This document shows positions 33,719-42,392 of a DNA stretch of 64,000 bases, piece by piece. A program made the translations under genes and the position numbers. The stretch spans positions 124,001 to 188,000 of the forward strand of contig CALNYS010000005.1 of NCBI GenBank assembly GCA_942490855.1. The letters run 5' to 3'. Under the pieces are notes generated by a model. The model ran no database searches and was not told where the DNA came from. It was given only the letters and a program-made list of their open reading frames with translations. Origin of the DNA: CALNYS01 sp942490855 (GTDB lineage Bacteria; Planctomycetota; Phycisphaerae; Phycisphaerales; UBA1924). How positions within the stretch are numbered: the first letter of the stretch is position 1; the number at the start of each line of letters is the position of its first letter.

Positions 33719-34771
33719 CTAGAAGTCGAGCCCGTTCGCGCCAACCCACCCGCCGAAGACGATCCCCTCAAGGTCGTGGTAGCGGATGGTCAGCCAGCCG
33801 TTGTGCTCGATGTCGTCGTCGTGTCCGAACTCGCCGTCCCAGCGCTGCTCCTTCACCGCCGCGACGTGCCCGTCGGCGAACCCGAGCAAGCCCACCTCGC
33901 GAAGATGGTCCACGTTGTTCGCCGAGACGTTGGTGTTGTGGCGCCGCCCCGCGCGCACGCCGTGCGCCGGGCCGAAGTCAGAGAAGTCCTGACGCCCCAC
34001 GATCCTCGGGGACACGGGGCCGTTGACAGGCTGCGCCCGCGCGGTGGAGTGACCGTCGCTCGTGGACTTCGTCACGCGGACCGACTGCCCCATGAAGTTG
34101 ATCGTCTCCGTGCTGTCGGTCGCCCCGTCGCCGAAGAGCAACAAGCGCGAGGGGTTCACTCCGCCTGAGATCGCCGAGTCGCGCAGCGGCCCGTACGTGT
34201 TCGCTGGGTCTTTTTTGTCGCGCGTACGATCGGACCACGGGTGCTTCATCCGCGTGTAGCCCATGTGCCACGACTGCGCGTAGTTCGTGTTGAAGCCGCG
34301 CTGGTAGAGGTCCTGAAACTCGGCGCGCGTGAACGACTTGAAGACGTCCGACCTCACGTCCGATCGTGAATCGTCCGGGTACCCGAACCGGTCCGCCGAG
34401 AGCGTTTGGCAGTGCTGCGCCGGGTTCCCGGGGCACAGGAGCTCACCGGGGACCGCGTATTCACCGTTGATGAAGTCCGCGACCCACCCGGTGGTGTCGA
34501 TCGGACCGAGCCCCTTCCCGACGCGGTTATCGAAGATGCCCGTGCAGAACAGCCCGCGGTGGTCCGACGCGTGCGACAGCCCCGCGAGCGTGAGCTGCTT
34601 GAGATTCGACCCGCACTTCGCCTTGCCCGCAGAATCGCGCGCCGAGCCCAGCGCGGGGAGCAGCAGCCCGATGAGCACCGCTATGATCGCGATCACCGCG
34701 AGCAATTCGATAAGCGTGAACGCCCGAGGAGCCGACGGGCACGGTGTCGTTGTGTGACGCGTCTCTTGCAT
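33719..34771 (-). CDS. Type II secretion pseudopilin-like protein (prepilin-type N-terminus, planctomycete ADGH type)
   Basis: 350 residues from ATG 34771 (a longer frame from 34807 is possible). The class III/prepilin cleavage motif RAFTLIELLAVIAIIAVLIG, with Glu at +5, is followed by LLPALGSARDSAGKAKCGSN then LKQL, as in the DUF1559-like pseudopilins abundant in planctomycetes. The end has the typical GFADGHVAAVKEQRW motif (H-X-G-type protein). Prepilin peptidase would remove the leader; the protein would then sit in the inner membrane or a pseudopilus. It lies 53 bases upstream of the dockerin-like gene, same strand. Confidence 0.9.
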   Translation of the reverse strand: MQETRHTTTPCPSAPRAFTLIELLAVIAIIAVLIGLLLPALGSARDSAGKAKCGSNLKQLTLAGLSHASDHRGLFCTGIFDNRVGKGLGPIDTTGWVADFINGEYAVPGELLCPGNPAQHCQTLSADRFGYPDDSRSDVRSDVFKSFTRAEFQDLYQRGFNTNYAQSWHMGYTRMKHPWSDRTRDKKDPANTYGPLRDSAISGGVNPSRLLLFGDGATDSTETINFMGQSVRVTKSTSDGHSTARAQPVNGPVSPRIVGRQDFSDFGPAHGVRAGRRHNTNVSANNVDHLREVGLLGFADGHVAAVKEQRWDGEFGHDDDIEHNGWLTIRYHDLEGIVFGGWVGANGLDF

Positions 34772-34866
34772 GCGCGCCGAAAGTAAAGCCCTCGTGAGCG
34801 TTCGCACCGACGCGAGCGACCCGATTCACCGAGTTAAAGAAATCCTCACCGGCCCTTTGCGCAGCC

Positions 34867-36372
34867 TCAACGCGGCGCGCCGTCGCCAGCGAAATCCACC
34901 TCGTACACGACCATCTCGCCCGAACCTTCGTACGCCACAAGCAACAGCGGAACTCCAAACGGCGAGTCCGCAGCATCGACAAACGCCAGCCCTTCCGGCG
35001 CGTACCGCCCGTGCGCGGCCGACGGGTGCAACCCCAGAAGCGCCGGGCGAGCGGGGTCGCTCAGATCAACCATCGCGATCGCCCCCGGCCGTTCGAGCCC
35101 CACGAACGCCACGCGTCGTCCGCCAACGCTCCCGATCGTGACGCCCTCGGGCTCGGGCCCGCGATCGTCCGAACGGGAATCCGCCTCAAGCGTTGCCCCA
35201 CCGGTCGCGTTGTACAGCTCCGTGTGCACGCTCATCGCGGTCTCAAACATCGACCCCGTGTCGCTCACGCGCGCCCCGCTGCGCGCATCCCACACCGACA
35301 GGCTCCGCGACCCGAGCAGGCTCGCCCGCTCGATCACGCCGTCGCCGTCCGCGTCGCCGCTAAACGCGCACACCTTCAGCCGATCGCCGAGGTGCGCGTG
35401 CCCGGCCAGCCGCCCCTGCGCGCGCAGCTCGCCCACGCGCGCCGAATCGCCCAGCGCCGACTCCCCCCACCCGCCGCGATCGTCGCCCTCGTTCGCCGTC
35501 ACGAGGTACCCGCGCCCCCCCGACTCGAACGCCGCCAGCTGGTCCGGCATCGGGAGCGCCGCGACCGTCGTGTGGATCCCCGCCGCCCCGTCCCCGTCGT
35601 CCGCGTCGATCACCGCGAGCGTCGGCTCGAGCCCGAACACCCGGCGCACCTCGCCCGTGCGCCAGTCCACCTCCGCGATCGCGTTGTTCTCCTGGAGCGT
35701 GACGTACGCCCGCCCCCCTAGCACCGCGACGTACTCGGGCTCGAGATCCAGTACGACCGCGTCCACGTTCCGCGGGTGTACCCGCAGCGCGCCGTCGACC
35801 CCGTCGCGCGCCGGCAGCAGCGCCCGCGTCAACGCGGGACCGTCCTCGCCCACCCGCAGCACACTCAGCGTCCCCGGGGGATCGACCACCACCCCCGACG
35901 CCGGCTCGCCCGCCTCGCCCTCGTTCGCAACGATGATCGTGCTGCCGTCCGGGCTCAACGCGCACGCGTCGGGGCCGTACCCCACCTCGCGCACACTCAG
36001 AACGTCCCCCGTCGCCATCTCCCCGATCACCGCACGCCCGGTGCGCTCCCAGCTCCGCGCCGGCGCCACCAGCGCGACAAAGAAACCGCGCCCCAGCGGA
36101 TCCACCGCCACGTGCGTCACGCTCGCGTCAACGCCCAGCGCCGGGACCCACTCCCGCGCCGACCGCCGCCACACGTCCGTCACACCCGCTTCGCCGAGAC
36201 GCACGCAGCGCACCACGCCGTGCCCCGTCAGCAGTACCGTCCCGTCGCCCGCGCTTGGAGCGACGATCTCCGTCCCGGGCGCCCGCACGGAAGCCCGCTC
36301 GCGGAGCGACACCCCCGGCGCGGCGCCGAGCGCACACGACGCCATCGCCAGAACACACACGAAATGCAGCAC
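34867..36372 (-). CDS. Secreted choice-of-anchor-I-type beta-propeller protein
   Basis: 501 residues from GTG 36372, chosen because GGAGGAG lies 6 bases upstream and a signal peptide (LHFVCVLAMASCALGA) follows at once. Motifs GPDACALSPDGSTIIVANEG, YVTLQENNAIAEVDW, YLVTANEGDDRG, EGVTIGSVGGRRVAFVGLER followed by PGAIAMVDLSDP are those of choice-of-anchor I proteins, related to the alkaline-phosphatase-like propellers of surface layers. No PEP-CTERM or dockerin-like tail is present, so anchoring is unclear. Its ends lie 95 bases from the pseudopilin start and just after a possible short membrane peptide. Confidence 0.85.
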   Translation of the reverse strand: MLHFVCVLAMASCALGAAPGVSLRERASVRAPGTEIVAPSAGDGTVLLTGHGVVRCVRLGEAGVTDVWRRSAREWVPALGVDASVTHVAVDPLGRGFFVALVAPARSWERTGRAVIGEMATGDVLSVREVGYGPDACALSPDGSTIIVANEGEAGEPASGVVVDPPGTLSVLRVGEDGPALTRALLPARDGVDGALRVHPRNVDAVVLDLEPEYVAVLGGRAYVTLQENNAIAEVDWRTGEVRRVFGLEPTLAVIDADDGDGAAGIHTTVAALPMPDQLAAFESGGRGYLVTANEGDDRGGWGESALGDSARVGELRAQGRLAGHAHLGDRLKVCAFSGDADGDGVIERASLLGSRSLSVWDARSGARVSDTGSMFETAMSVHTELYNATGGATLEADSRSDDRGPEPEGVTIGSVGGRRVAFVGLERPGAIAMVDLSDPARPALLGLHPSAAHGRYAPEGLAFVDAADSPFGVPLLLVAYEGSGEMVVYEVDFAGDGAPR

Positions 36373-36527
36373 GTCTCGCTCCTCCTGCGCGCGAGCCCCG
36401 CCCGCGGCCGTCCGATCCACCCGCCCTCTTCGGCCTTGTTCACCCTCGCCCTGATCACCGTCATCACGAACGTGAAGACAAGGAAGAACGTACCGACGAA
36501 CTCGATGACGCGCTCGGGCAGCGCCAC
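36228..36527 (-). CDS. Possible single-helix membrane peptide or aquaporin N-terminal remnant
   Basis: A GTG-started frame of 99 codons whose first 25 residues (ALPERVIEFVGTFFLVFTF then VMTVI) look like the first membrane helix of the MIP/aquaporin family, where EFxGTFFLVF is common. The rest (Arg/Cys-rich) has no membrane helix and overlaps out of frame with the following gene, so it reads like noise. It may be a short real peptide, or the remnant of a channel gene whose body is lost. Low confidence. Confidence 0.3.
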   Translation of the reverse strand: MALPERVIEFVGTFFLVFTFVMTVIRARVNKAEEGGWIGRPRAGLARRRSETCCISCVFWRWRRVRSAPRRGCRSASGLPCGRPGRRSSLQARATGRYC

Positions 36528-36596
36528 GGGACCTCACACGCGCCCCGCGCGGGGGCGCCTCCCGTCACTCTACCCACCGCCTCCGCGCATGAGAAA

Positions 36597-36622
36597 GGGG
36601 GCGGGCCCGAAGACCCGCCCCC
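36597..36622 (-). terminator. Rho-independent terminator after the helical lipoprotein gene
   Basis: On the minus strand a stem GGGGGCGGG / CCCGCCCCC with loop TCTTCGGG is followed by TTTCTC, 44 bases past the lipoprotein stop. The T tract is short but the stem is strong. Confidence 0.7.
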
Positions 36623-36665
36623 CGCAGGGTTGGTGAGAGTTCCCTCCGGGCGGAGCCCGTCTCTC

Positions 36666-39443
36666 TTAGTCCTCGAGCGGGACGTTCGCCACGCCGATCG
36701 CGCCCGTGGTGGAGTTCCACGCCGGGCCGGCCTGGAAGTCCGTCAGCAGACGGGTCGGGAGCGCGAGACGGCTGTCCCAGTTCTCCTGAGCGGCCGTCTC
36801 GAACTTGGTGCGCTTGTCCTGGAGCTGAGCCAGGGCGTCCGTCGAGAGCTGGCGGTACGCGTCAGCCGCGGCGCGGGCCTGAGCGATGCGGGCATCGTTC
36901 TGGGCCTCGTTCACGAACTGACGGGCGTACGCCCGGTTCCGGTCGGCCTGCACACCAGCGAGACGCGCGTCGAACACGGACTTGATCGTGTCCTCGTACG
37001 CATCCGTCTGGGTCAGCGCCGAAGCCAGACGCGCCTCGGCGACGCGCGACTCCGCGTCGATCGCGGCGCGGTTGGCCGTGTCGAACCCGGCGGCGATGTT
37101 CGTCTCCGCTTCGGCCTGGGCCAGGAGACGCTGCACCGTGCCCTCGCCGATCAGCTCGTCCGCACGAGCGATCGTGCGCAGGTGCTCGACGTCGGCCTTG
37201 GCGGTCAGACGCGTCGCGTCGTTCTGGGCGTACATCTGCTCGACGAGCGCCTTGGTCTTCGCGTTGAAGCTGTCCGCCGACGCCACGCTCTCTTCGAACG
37301 TCGCCTCGCCGATCTGGATGAAGCTCTCAGCGGCCTGGTCAAGGCGAGCGAGCTCGGCCTTGAGGATCGCCTGAGCCGAGCGGACTTCCTGACGCATCTG
37401 AGCGATCAGAGCGCCCTGGGTCGTCTCGATCGCGCTGGCCTCAGCGGCAAGACGACGCACCGTGGCGTTGCCGCGACGCTGGATCGCGTCACGACGCGCC
37501 GCCAGCGAGCGGATCTCCGCCTGCCCGGCCGTCTCGACCACGTTCGCCTCGGAAAGAAGCTGCGTCACCGCGGCCTGCGCCTTGACGCTCGTCGCGTTGG
37601 CTTCGGCACGGAGGTTCATGATCGCCGCGGTGAGCTCCTTCTTGATCGAGCCCGCGTCGGCCTTGGAGAACCCGAGCTCGGCCTCGCCGGTGACGATCAT
37701 CGTCGCGGCGTTGTGAGCCAGACCCTTCGCGTTCACGTCGCCCTGGATCTCGAACGCGGAGATCTCAGCCATCATCTCGTCGTGCTTCGCCTGAGCGACG
37801 ATCCAGTTGGTCTCGGCGAGGGCCGTACGCTCCTGGAAGTCGGCCAGAAGGGAACGCTCGAACGCGTTCGCCTGGGCGCGAAGAAGTGCCGACTCGCCAA
37901 GAGCCGTCTTGAACGACGCGACGTGACCGGGCTCCACGATCGAGGGAACCGTCGCCACGTCGGCCGGCGTCGGGGCCGGCGCGTCGAAGTCGATGTCGCT
38001 CTGGAAACGCTCGCGGTCCTTGAGGGTCACGTTGCCGGCGGCGAACTGCGCCGCGAGCGAGTTGAGCACCTCGGCCTGGATCGCCGCGGCTTCGGCCTCG
38101 GCCTCGGCGCGGATGTTCTCGAACTGCGAGTCCGCGAGCTCGCTCAGGTGAGCGGCTTCCTCGCGGAGCGAGTTCGCGTAGGCCTGGGCCTGAGCGAGGA
38201 TGAAGTCGGCACGGGCCTCGCGCTCGAGACGGTCAGCGCGGGCGCGCATCACCGAAACGTCCGCCAGACCATGCTGACGCTCGCGCTGAGCGCCGGCGCG
38301 CTGCTGCTCGTACTCGGCGTTCGCGACGAGCACGAACTTCTCCGCGAACGCGACGCGACGCTCGATCTCGGCGTCAACCTCGTTCGCGGCCGCCTGCGAC
38401 TTCTTCGTCAGGTGGATCGCGTCGGCCTGGACCTGCTGGAAGTTCAGACCGGCCGATTCGACCTGGTGGTCGTAGTCGGCGCCGGCCCGACCCGCCTCGA
38501 GCGCGTCGGCACGAGCGTTGAGCTCGGCGGCCGTCGCGGTGGCCTGCTCCTCAAGAGCGCTGGCCTGCTCGCGCAGCTGGCTCGACTGAGCGCCCACGCG
38601 CTTCGTCGCGGTGTCGATCTGCTGGGAGAGGTCGCTCACGCGGGCAACAGACTGCTGCTGGATCGCGCTGCCCTCGGAACGGATCGCGGCGAGCTTCGCA
38701 CGGGTGCGGGACTCGGTCATGTCCGCGATCTTCATCATGTCGGTGATCTCGGCCTGGCCGTCCTCGAACACCTTGCCGCGCTGGGCCTTCATCAGCTGGT
38801 GCTCGGCCTGAGCCTGCTCCCAGCCCTTGAGCGCCCCGGCGCGCATCTTCTCGTACTCGGCCTCACGCTCGCCGATCGTCGCCCGGATGAGCGCGTCGCC
38901 GAGGTTGGCCTGGTTCTCGATCTCCGCCTCGCGGGCGGACACCATCGCGAAGAGACGCTGCGCCTCAGAGGCGTACGACTCGGCGACCGTGTCGGCGTTC
39001 GCGACCGCGACCTGCTCCTTGGTGAACGCGTGCTGGAGACCCGCGTCGAGCTCAGCGAACCGCTGCGAGCGGGTCGCCTGCTGCGCGAGGAACTCGGCCT
39101 GAGCCTCGGCGCGCTGCGTCTCGAGCTCGTTGACCTTCAGCTTCGCCTCGGCGACGTACCACTCGGGCAGGTTCTCCTGCGCCGCGGTGTTCTCGTACCA
39201 CGCCGTGTTGTAACGACCGTTGATCTCCTGCGGGTCGATCGTGGTGTCCGACTGACCAGCGCGGCTGCTCAGCCAGTACTGCGAGGACCCCGTGAAACCC
39301 CGGGCGCGGGTGTTGCTCGAGGAACCCTCCCACGAGCAACCAACCATGCCGCTCGCGGCGAGGGCCGCGACCAGCGAGGTGACATAGAGCGGGCGGCGAA
39401 CCAGCCCGGCTGATTCGCGGATGTGTGTGCTGTTGTTCGACAT
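36666..39443 (-). CDS. Very long alpha-helical coiled-coil lipoprotein
   Basis: 925 residues. A long n-region (1-18) leads to a hydrophobic core and the lipobox SGMVGC with Cys36. A Ser/Thr/Gly-rich linker to about residue 75 precedes roughly 780 residues that are almost entirely Ala, Glu, Gln, Arg, Asp and Leu, with few Gly and Pro: a predicted coiled-coil rod with one break near residues 480-510 (DFDAPAPTPADVATVPSIVE). The end (LPTRLLTDFQAGPAWN...GAIGVANVPLED) is short and non-helical. If extended, such a rod would span far more than a periplasm, so it may fold back or assemble. No family was recognised. It has its own terminator and appears monocistronic. Confidence 0.88.
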   Translation of the reverse strand: MSNNSTHIRESAGLVRRPLYVTSLVAALAASGMVGCSWEGSSSNTRARGFTGSSQYWLSSRAGQSDTTIDPQEINGRYNTAWYENTAAQENLPEWYVAEAKLKVNELETQRAEAQAEFLAQQATRSQRFAELDAGLQHAFTKEQVAVANADTVAESYASEAQRLFAMVSAREAEIENQANLGDALIRATIGEREAEYEKMRAGALKGWEQAQAEHQLMKAQRGKVFEDGQAEITDMMKIADMTESRTRAKLAAIRSEGSAIQQQSVARVSDLSQQIDTATKRVGAQSSQLREQASALEEQATATAAELNARADALEAGRAGADYDHQVESAGLNFQQVQADAIHLTKKSQAAANEVDAEIERRVAFAEKFVLVANAEYEQQRAGAQRERQHGLADVSVMRARADRLEREARADFILAQAQAYANSLREEAAHLSELADSQFENIRAEAEAEAAAIQAEVLNSLAAQFAAGNVTLKDRERFQSDIDFDAPAPTPADVATVPSIVEPGHVASFKTALGESALLRAQANAFERSLLADFQERTALAETNWIVAQAKHDEMMAEISAFEIQGDVNAKGLAHNAATMIVTGEAELGFSKADAGSIKKELTAAIMNLRAEANATSVKAQAAVTQLLSEANVVETAGQAEIRSLAARRDAIQRRGNATVRRLAAEASAIETTQGALIAQMRQEVRSAQAILKAELARLDQAAESFIQIGEATFEESVASADSFNAKTKALVEQMYAQNDATRLTAKADVEHLRTIARADELIGEGTVQRLLAQAEAETNIAAGFDTANRAAIDAESRVAEARLASALTQTDAYEDTIKSVFDARLAGVQADRNRAYARQFVNEAQNDARIAQARAAADAYRQLSTDALAQLQDKRTKFETAAQENWDSRLALPTRLLTDFQAGPAWNSTTGAIGVANVPLED

Positions 39444-39801
39444 GGCGATGCTGCGGCTCCGTGACGCGCCTCGCCCCTCCTGGGGCTCGGCTAGTAATGA
39501 TTCGGGAAACCCTTGACCGATCCCTGCGACCGGGCGTTCTCCGAATCGTCAAGCCGAAGCCCCGGATCAACGACACGGCGCATGAGCCCACAACATTCCA
39601 CCCGCGCCGCGGGCGCAGGCCGCGTGCCGAGCACGACCGTCGCCAACCCCCCAAACCGGAACCCACCGACCGATAGCCTTCTCGCGCGCAACCGACACAT
39701 AACCAACACGCGGACGGTCCGTCTGTTTTTATCGGAGTCTTTCCGCTCGACAAGCGCGCGCAGGCTCCTACCATGGGGCATCCAAGAGAGGAGACCTTGC
39801 C
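39444..39801. other. 358-base non-coding region between divergent genes
   Basis: It holds the 5' regions of the helical lipoprotein gene (leftward) and the HPF gene (rightward). No ORF, tRNA or convincing promoter was seen. A small hairpin GCCCC-TCCT-GGGGC at 39473-39486 lies in the leader of the lipoprotein gene and would pair an AGGAGG on the minus strand; a purine-rich ribosome site GAGGAGACC stands before the HPF ATG. Confidence 0.7.
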
Positions 39802-40125
39802 ATGCAGATGGACGTCCTCAGCGGAAACCTCCCGAACTCTGACGCGATCGACACCCACACCCAGCGGAGGCTCGCCTTCGCTCTCGGGCGCTTCGCCAGG
39901 CGCATCGAACGCGTCCGCGTGCGGTTCGCCGACCTCAACGGCCCCAAGGGCGGGATCGACAAGCGCTGCGCCATCGAGTGCAGCCTCGGCCCCTACGGGG
40001 CGGTCGTCATCGAGGAGACCGACGCCGACCTCTACACCGCCATCGATCGCGCCGCGCACCGGGCCAAGGTCGCTGTGCGCCGCAAGCTCGACAAGGTCAA
40101 GGCCGGCTGGCACGGGCGCATGTAA
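39802..40125 (+). CDS. Ribosome hibernation factor HPF/RaiA family (short form)
   Basis: 107 residues. The beta-alpha-beta-beta-beta-alpha fold of the family is visible: RLAFALGRFARRIERVRVRF, GIDKRCAIECSLGPYGAVVI and DLYTAIDRAAHRAKVAVRRK. The last basic helix contacts rRNA in known members. It lacks the C-terminal dimerisation domain of long HPF, so it would inactivate 70S ribosomes without dimerising them alone. The first residues vary from the family (DVLSGNLPNSDAIDTHTQRR). It precedes purE by 30 bases. Confidence 0.87.
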   Translation: MQMDVLSGNLPNSDAIDTHTQRRLAFALGRFARRIERVRVRFADLNGPKGGIDKRCAIECSLGPYGAVVIEETDADLYTAIDRAAHRAKVAVRRKLDKVKAGWHGRM

Positions 40126-40155
40126 GCGACGAGGCGGCGCGGTAGTCTGCACCCC

Positions 40156-40659
40156 ATGACCACCGCACCCCTCGTGGGCGTCATTATGGGATCGTCGTCG
40201 GACTGGGACACCATGGTCCACGCCGCCGACACCCTCGACGCGCTCGCCGTCCCGTACGAGTCGCGCGTCGTCAGCGCCCACCGCACGCCCGACCTGCTCT
40301 TTGACTACGCCGCAAACGCTGACGAGCGGGGGCTCCGCGTCCTCATCGCCGGCGCGGGCGGAGCCGCCCACCTCCCCGGCATGGTCGCCGCCAAGACGTG
40401 GCTGCCCGTGCTCGGCGTGCCCGTCCAGAGCAAAGCGCTCTCGGGCATGGATTCCCTCCTCTCGATCGCCCAGATGCCCGCCGGAATCCCCGTCGGCACG
40501 CTCGCGATCGGGCGCGCCGGCGCCGTCAACGCCGCCGTCCTCGCCGCCTCCATCCTCGCCCTCACCCACGACGCTATCCGCGACGCCCTCCAGCGCTACC
40601 GCGCCGAACAAACCGCCCGCGTCCTCCAGACCCCCGACCCCAGAGACGCGACCCCGTGA
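40156..40659 (+). CDS. purE: N5-carboxyaminoimidazole ribonucleotide mutase (class I PurE)
   Basis: 167 residues. It converts N5-CAIR to CAIR in purine synthesis. The motifs GVIMGSSSDWDTM, SAHRTPDLLFDYA, IAGAGGAAHLPGMVAAKTWL and PVQSKALSGMDSLLSIAQMP with PAGIPVGTLAIG are the full class I PurE signature, including the catalytic His. Its stop overlaps the purK start (GTGA), so the two consecutive enzymes are probably translationally coupled. Confidence 0.97.
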   Translation: MTTAPLVGVIMGSSSDWDTMVHAADTLDALAVPYESRVVSAHRTPDLLFDYAANADERGLRVLIAGAGGAAHLPGMVAAKTWLPVLGVPVQSKALSGMDSLLSIAQMPAGIPVGTLAIGRAGAVNAAVLAASILALTHDAIRDALQRYRAEQTARVLQTPDPRDATP

Positions 40660-41780
40660 GCGCACGCATCGGTGTGCTCGGCGGGGGCCAGCTCGGGCGC
40701 ATGATGGCCCAGGCCGCCGCGCACCTCGACATCCGCTTCCGCTTCTGGGACCCCAGCCCCGACGCCTGCGCCGCCCCCTTCGGCGAGCACCTCCGCGCTC
40801 CCTACGACGACCCCGACGCCGCCAAACGCTTCTGCGAAGGGCTCGACGCCGCCACCTACGAGTTCGAGAACATCCCCGCCGAAACCGCCCGCGCCATCGC
40901 CCAGCGCGTCCCCCTGCGCCCCTCCGCCCGCTCCATCGAACTCACCCAGGACCGCCTCACCGAGAAGAACTTCCTCCAGGAGGCCGGCGCGCCCCCCGCC
41001 CCCTACGCCCCCGTCGCTAGCGACGCCGAACTCGACGTCGCCCTCGCCCGCCTCGGACGCCCCGCGGTCCTCAAGACCCGGCGCTTCGGCTACGACGGCA
41101 AGGGCCAGACCGTCATCCGTTCCGACACCGACCTCCCCGCCGCACGAGAACTCGCCGCGAGCGCCCCGTGCGTCCTCGAATCGTTCATCGGTTTCACGCG
41201 AGAGCTCTCCGTCGTCGCCGTGCGCACCCAGACCGGCCACGTCGCGACGTACCCCGTCACCGAGAACATCCACGCCGACGGCATCCTCCGGGCCTCCCTC
41301 GCCCCCGCGGCCGGCCGCCCCCCCGCCGCGGCGGACATCGCCGTGCGCATCTGCGAGGCCCTCGACCACGTCGGCGCCCTCTGCGTCGAGCTCTTCGATA
41401 CCCCCGCCGGGCTGCTCGTCAACGAGATCGCCCCCCGCGTCCACAACTCCGCGCACTGGACCATCGACGCCACCCCCGCCTCCCAGTTCGAGAACCACGC
41501 CCGCGCCGTCGTCGGGATGGAGCTGGGCGACACCGGCGCGACGACCCCCGCCGTCATGCTCAACCTCATCGGCGCCCTCCCGGACGCCACCGCCGTCAGC
41601 GCCATCGACCCCGACGCCCGCCTGCACCTCTACGACAAGGCCCCCCGCCCGGGGCGCAAGGTCGGGCACCTCACCCTCGTCGGGGACCGCCTCGCCGAGC
41701 GTGTGGAGCGCTTCGCCGACCTCCCCGGGGTACACGCCCCCTCCGCGGCCCGCGCTGCCGAGCGCCTGCGGGTATCCTGA
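40656..41780 (+). CDS. purK: N5-carboxyaminoimidazole ribonucleotide synthase PurK
   Basis: 374 residues from GTG 40656, within the purE stop codon. This ATP-grasp enzyme carboxylates AIR with bicarbonate to N5-CAIR, the PurE substrate. It shows the N-terminal GVLGGGQLGRMMAQAAAHLD, the ATP-grasp segments AVLKTRRFGYDGKGQ, VLESFIGFTRELSVV and LFDTPAGLLVNEIAPRVHNS followed by AHWTIDA, and a C-terminal domain ending LPGVHAPSAA. It is followed 8 bases after its stop by tRNA-Leu. Confidence 0.96.
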   Translation: MSARIGVLGGGQLGRMMAQAAAHLDIRFRFWDPSPDACAAPFGEHLRAPYDDPDAAKRFCEGLDAATYEFENIPAETARAIAQRVPLRPSARSIELTQDRLTEKNFLQEAGAPPAPYAPVASDAELDVALARLGRPAVLKTRRFGYDGKGQTVIRSDTDLPAARELAASAPCVLESFIGFTRELSVVAVRTQTGHVATYPVTENIHADGILRASLAPAAGRPPAAADIAVRICEALDHVGALCVELFDTPAGLLVNEIAPRVHNSAHWTIDATPASQFENHARAVVGMELGDTGATTPAVMLNLIGALPDATAVSAIDPDARLHLYDKAPRPGRKVGHLTLVGDRLAERVERFADLPGVHAPSAARAAERLRVS

Positions 41781-41788
41781 TTACCCGC

Positions 41789-41872
41789 GCCGGAGTGGCG
41801 GAACTGGCAGACGCGGTGGATTCAAAATCCACTGCCCGCAAGGGCTTGAGGGTTCGAGTCCCTCCTCCGGTA
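41789..41872 (+). tRNA. tRNA-Leu (CAA)
   Basis: 84 nt class II tRNA. The acceptor GCCGGAG pairs with CTCCGGT (terminal G-U), anticodon stem GTGGA/TCCAC around TTCAAAA giving anticodon CAA, long variable arm TGCCCGCAAGGGCTT and T arm GAGGG-TTCGAGT-CCCTC. CCA is not encoded. Confidence 0.96.
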
Positions 41873-42004
41873 CTACGATCGACGCCGCCAGCGGGCCTTG
41901 CGTTCTCGCCCGCGTGTGCGACAATCACCCCCCCTCGCGCCCGCGTCGGCCCGAGCCACGCCCGATCCCGAACGAGAAACCCGAACGAGAAAGAAGAGAC
42001 AACC

Positions 42005-42328
42005 ATGGCCGATCAGCCCAACGAGGGACGCCAGGTGCAGCTCCGTATCGACGAGCAGCACATGGAAACCACCTACGCCAACACCATCCGCACCGCGACC
42101 ACGATGGACGAGGTCGTCCTCGACTTCGGGCTCAACCTCCCCATGCAGGGCGGCCCGAACCAGGACCCCTACATGGTCTTCTCGATCGGCTCCCGCGTGG
42201 TCCTCAACTGGTCCGGCGCCAAGCGCCTCATGATGACCCTGCACCAGGCCGTCGGCGCCTACGAGCAGCGCCACGGCGAGATCAGCGTCGGCCAGCCCGG
42301 CGGCCCCGCCCCCAAGGCCGAAGGCTAA
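42005..42328 (+). CDS. DUF3467 family protein
   Basis: 107 residues, with AGAAGAGA before the ATG. The motifs QLRIDEQHMETTYANTIRTA, VVLDFGLNLP and SRVVLNWSGAKRLMMTLHQA with YEQRHGEI are the DUF3467 pattern. It is a small soluble protein of unknown function; the sequence resembles the oligomeric sHSP-like or DNA-mimic families only distantly, so no function is assigned. It is followed 30 bases later by a clear terminator. Confidence 0.9.
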   Translation: MADQPNEGRQVQLRIDEQHMETTYANTIRTATTMDEVVLDFGLNLPMQGGPNQDPYMVFSIGSRVVLNWSGAKRLMMTLHQAVGAYEQRHGEISVGQPGGPAPKAEG

Positions 42329-42358
42329 GACCTCGAGCCGCCACCGCGCACGAACACA

Positions 42359-42386
42359 CCCGGTTCATCACGAACCGGGTTTTTTT
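42359..42386 (+). terminator. Rho-independent terminator after DUF3467
   Basis: Perfect 8-bp stem CCCGGTTC / GAACCGGG, loop ATCAC, followed by seven T. It also separates the DUF3467 gene from the opposing FG-GAP gene, whose stop is 7 bases further. Confidence 0.93.
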
Positions 42387-42392
42387 ACGCGC

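Noticed and set aside
36255..39413. A 1052-codon plus-strand frame antisense to the helical lipoprotein
   Set aside because: Composition is that of an antisense shadow and the opposite strand has a lipobox, ribosome site and terminator.
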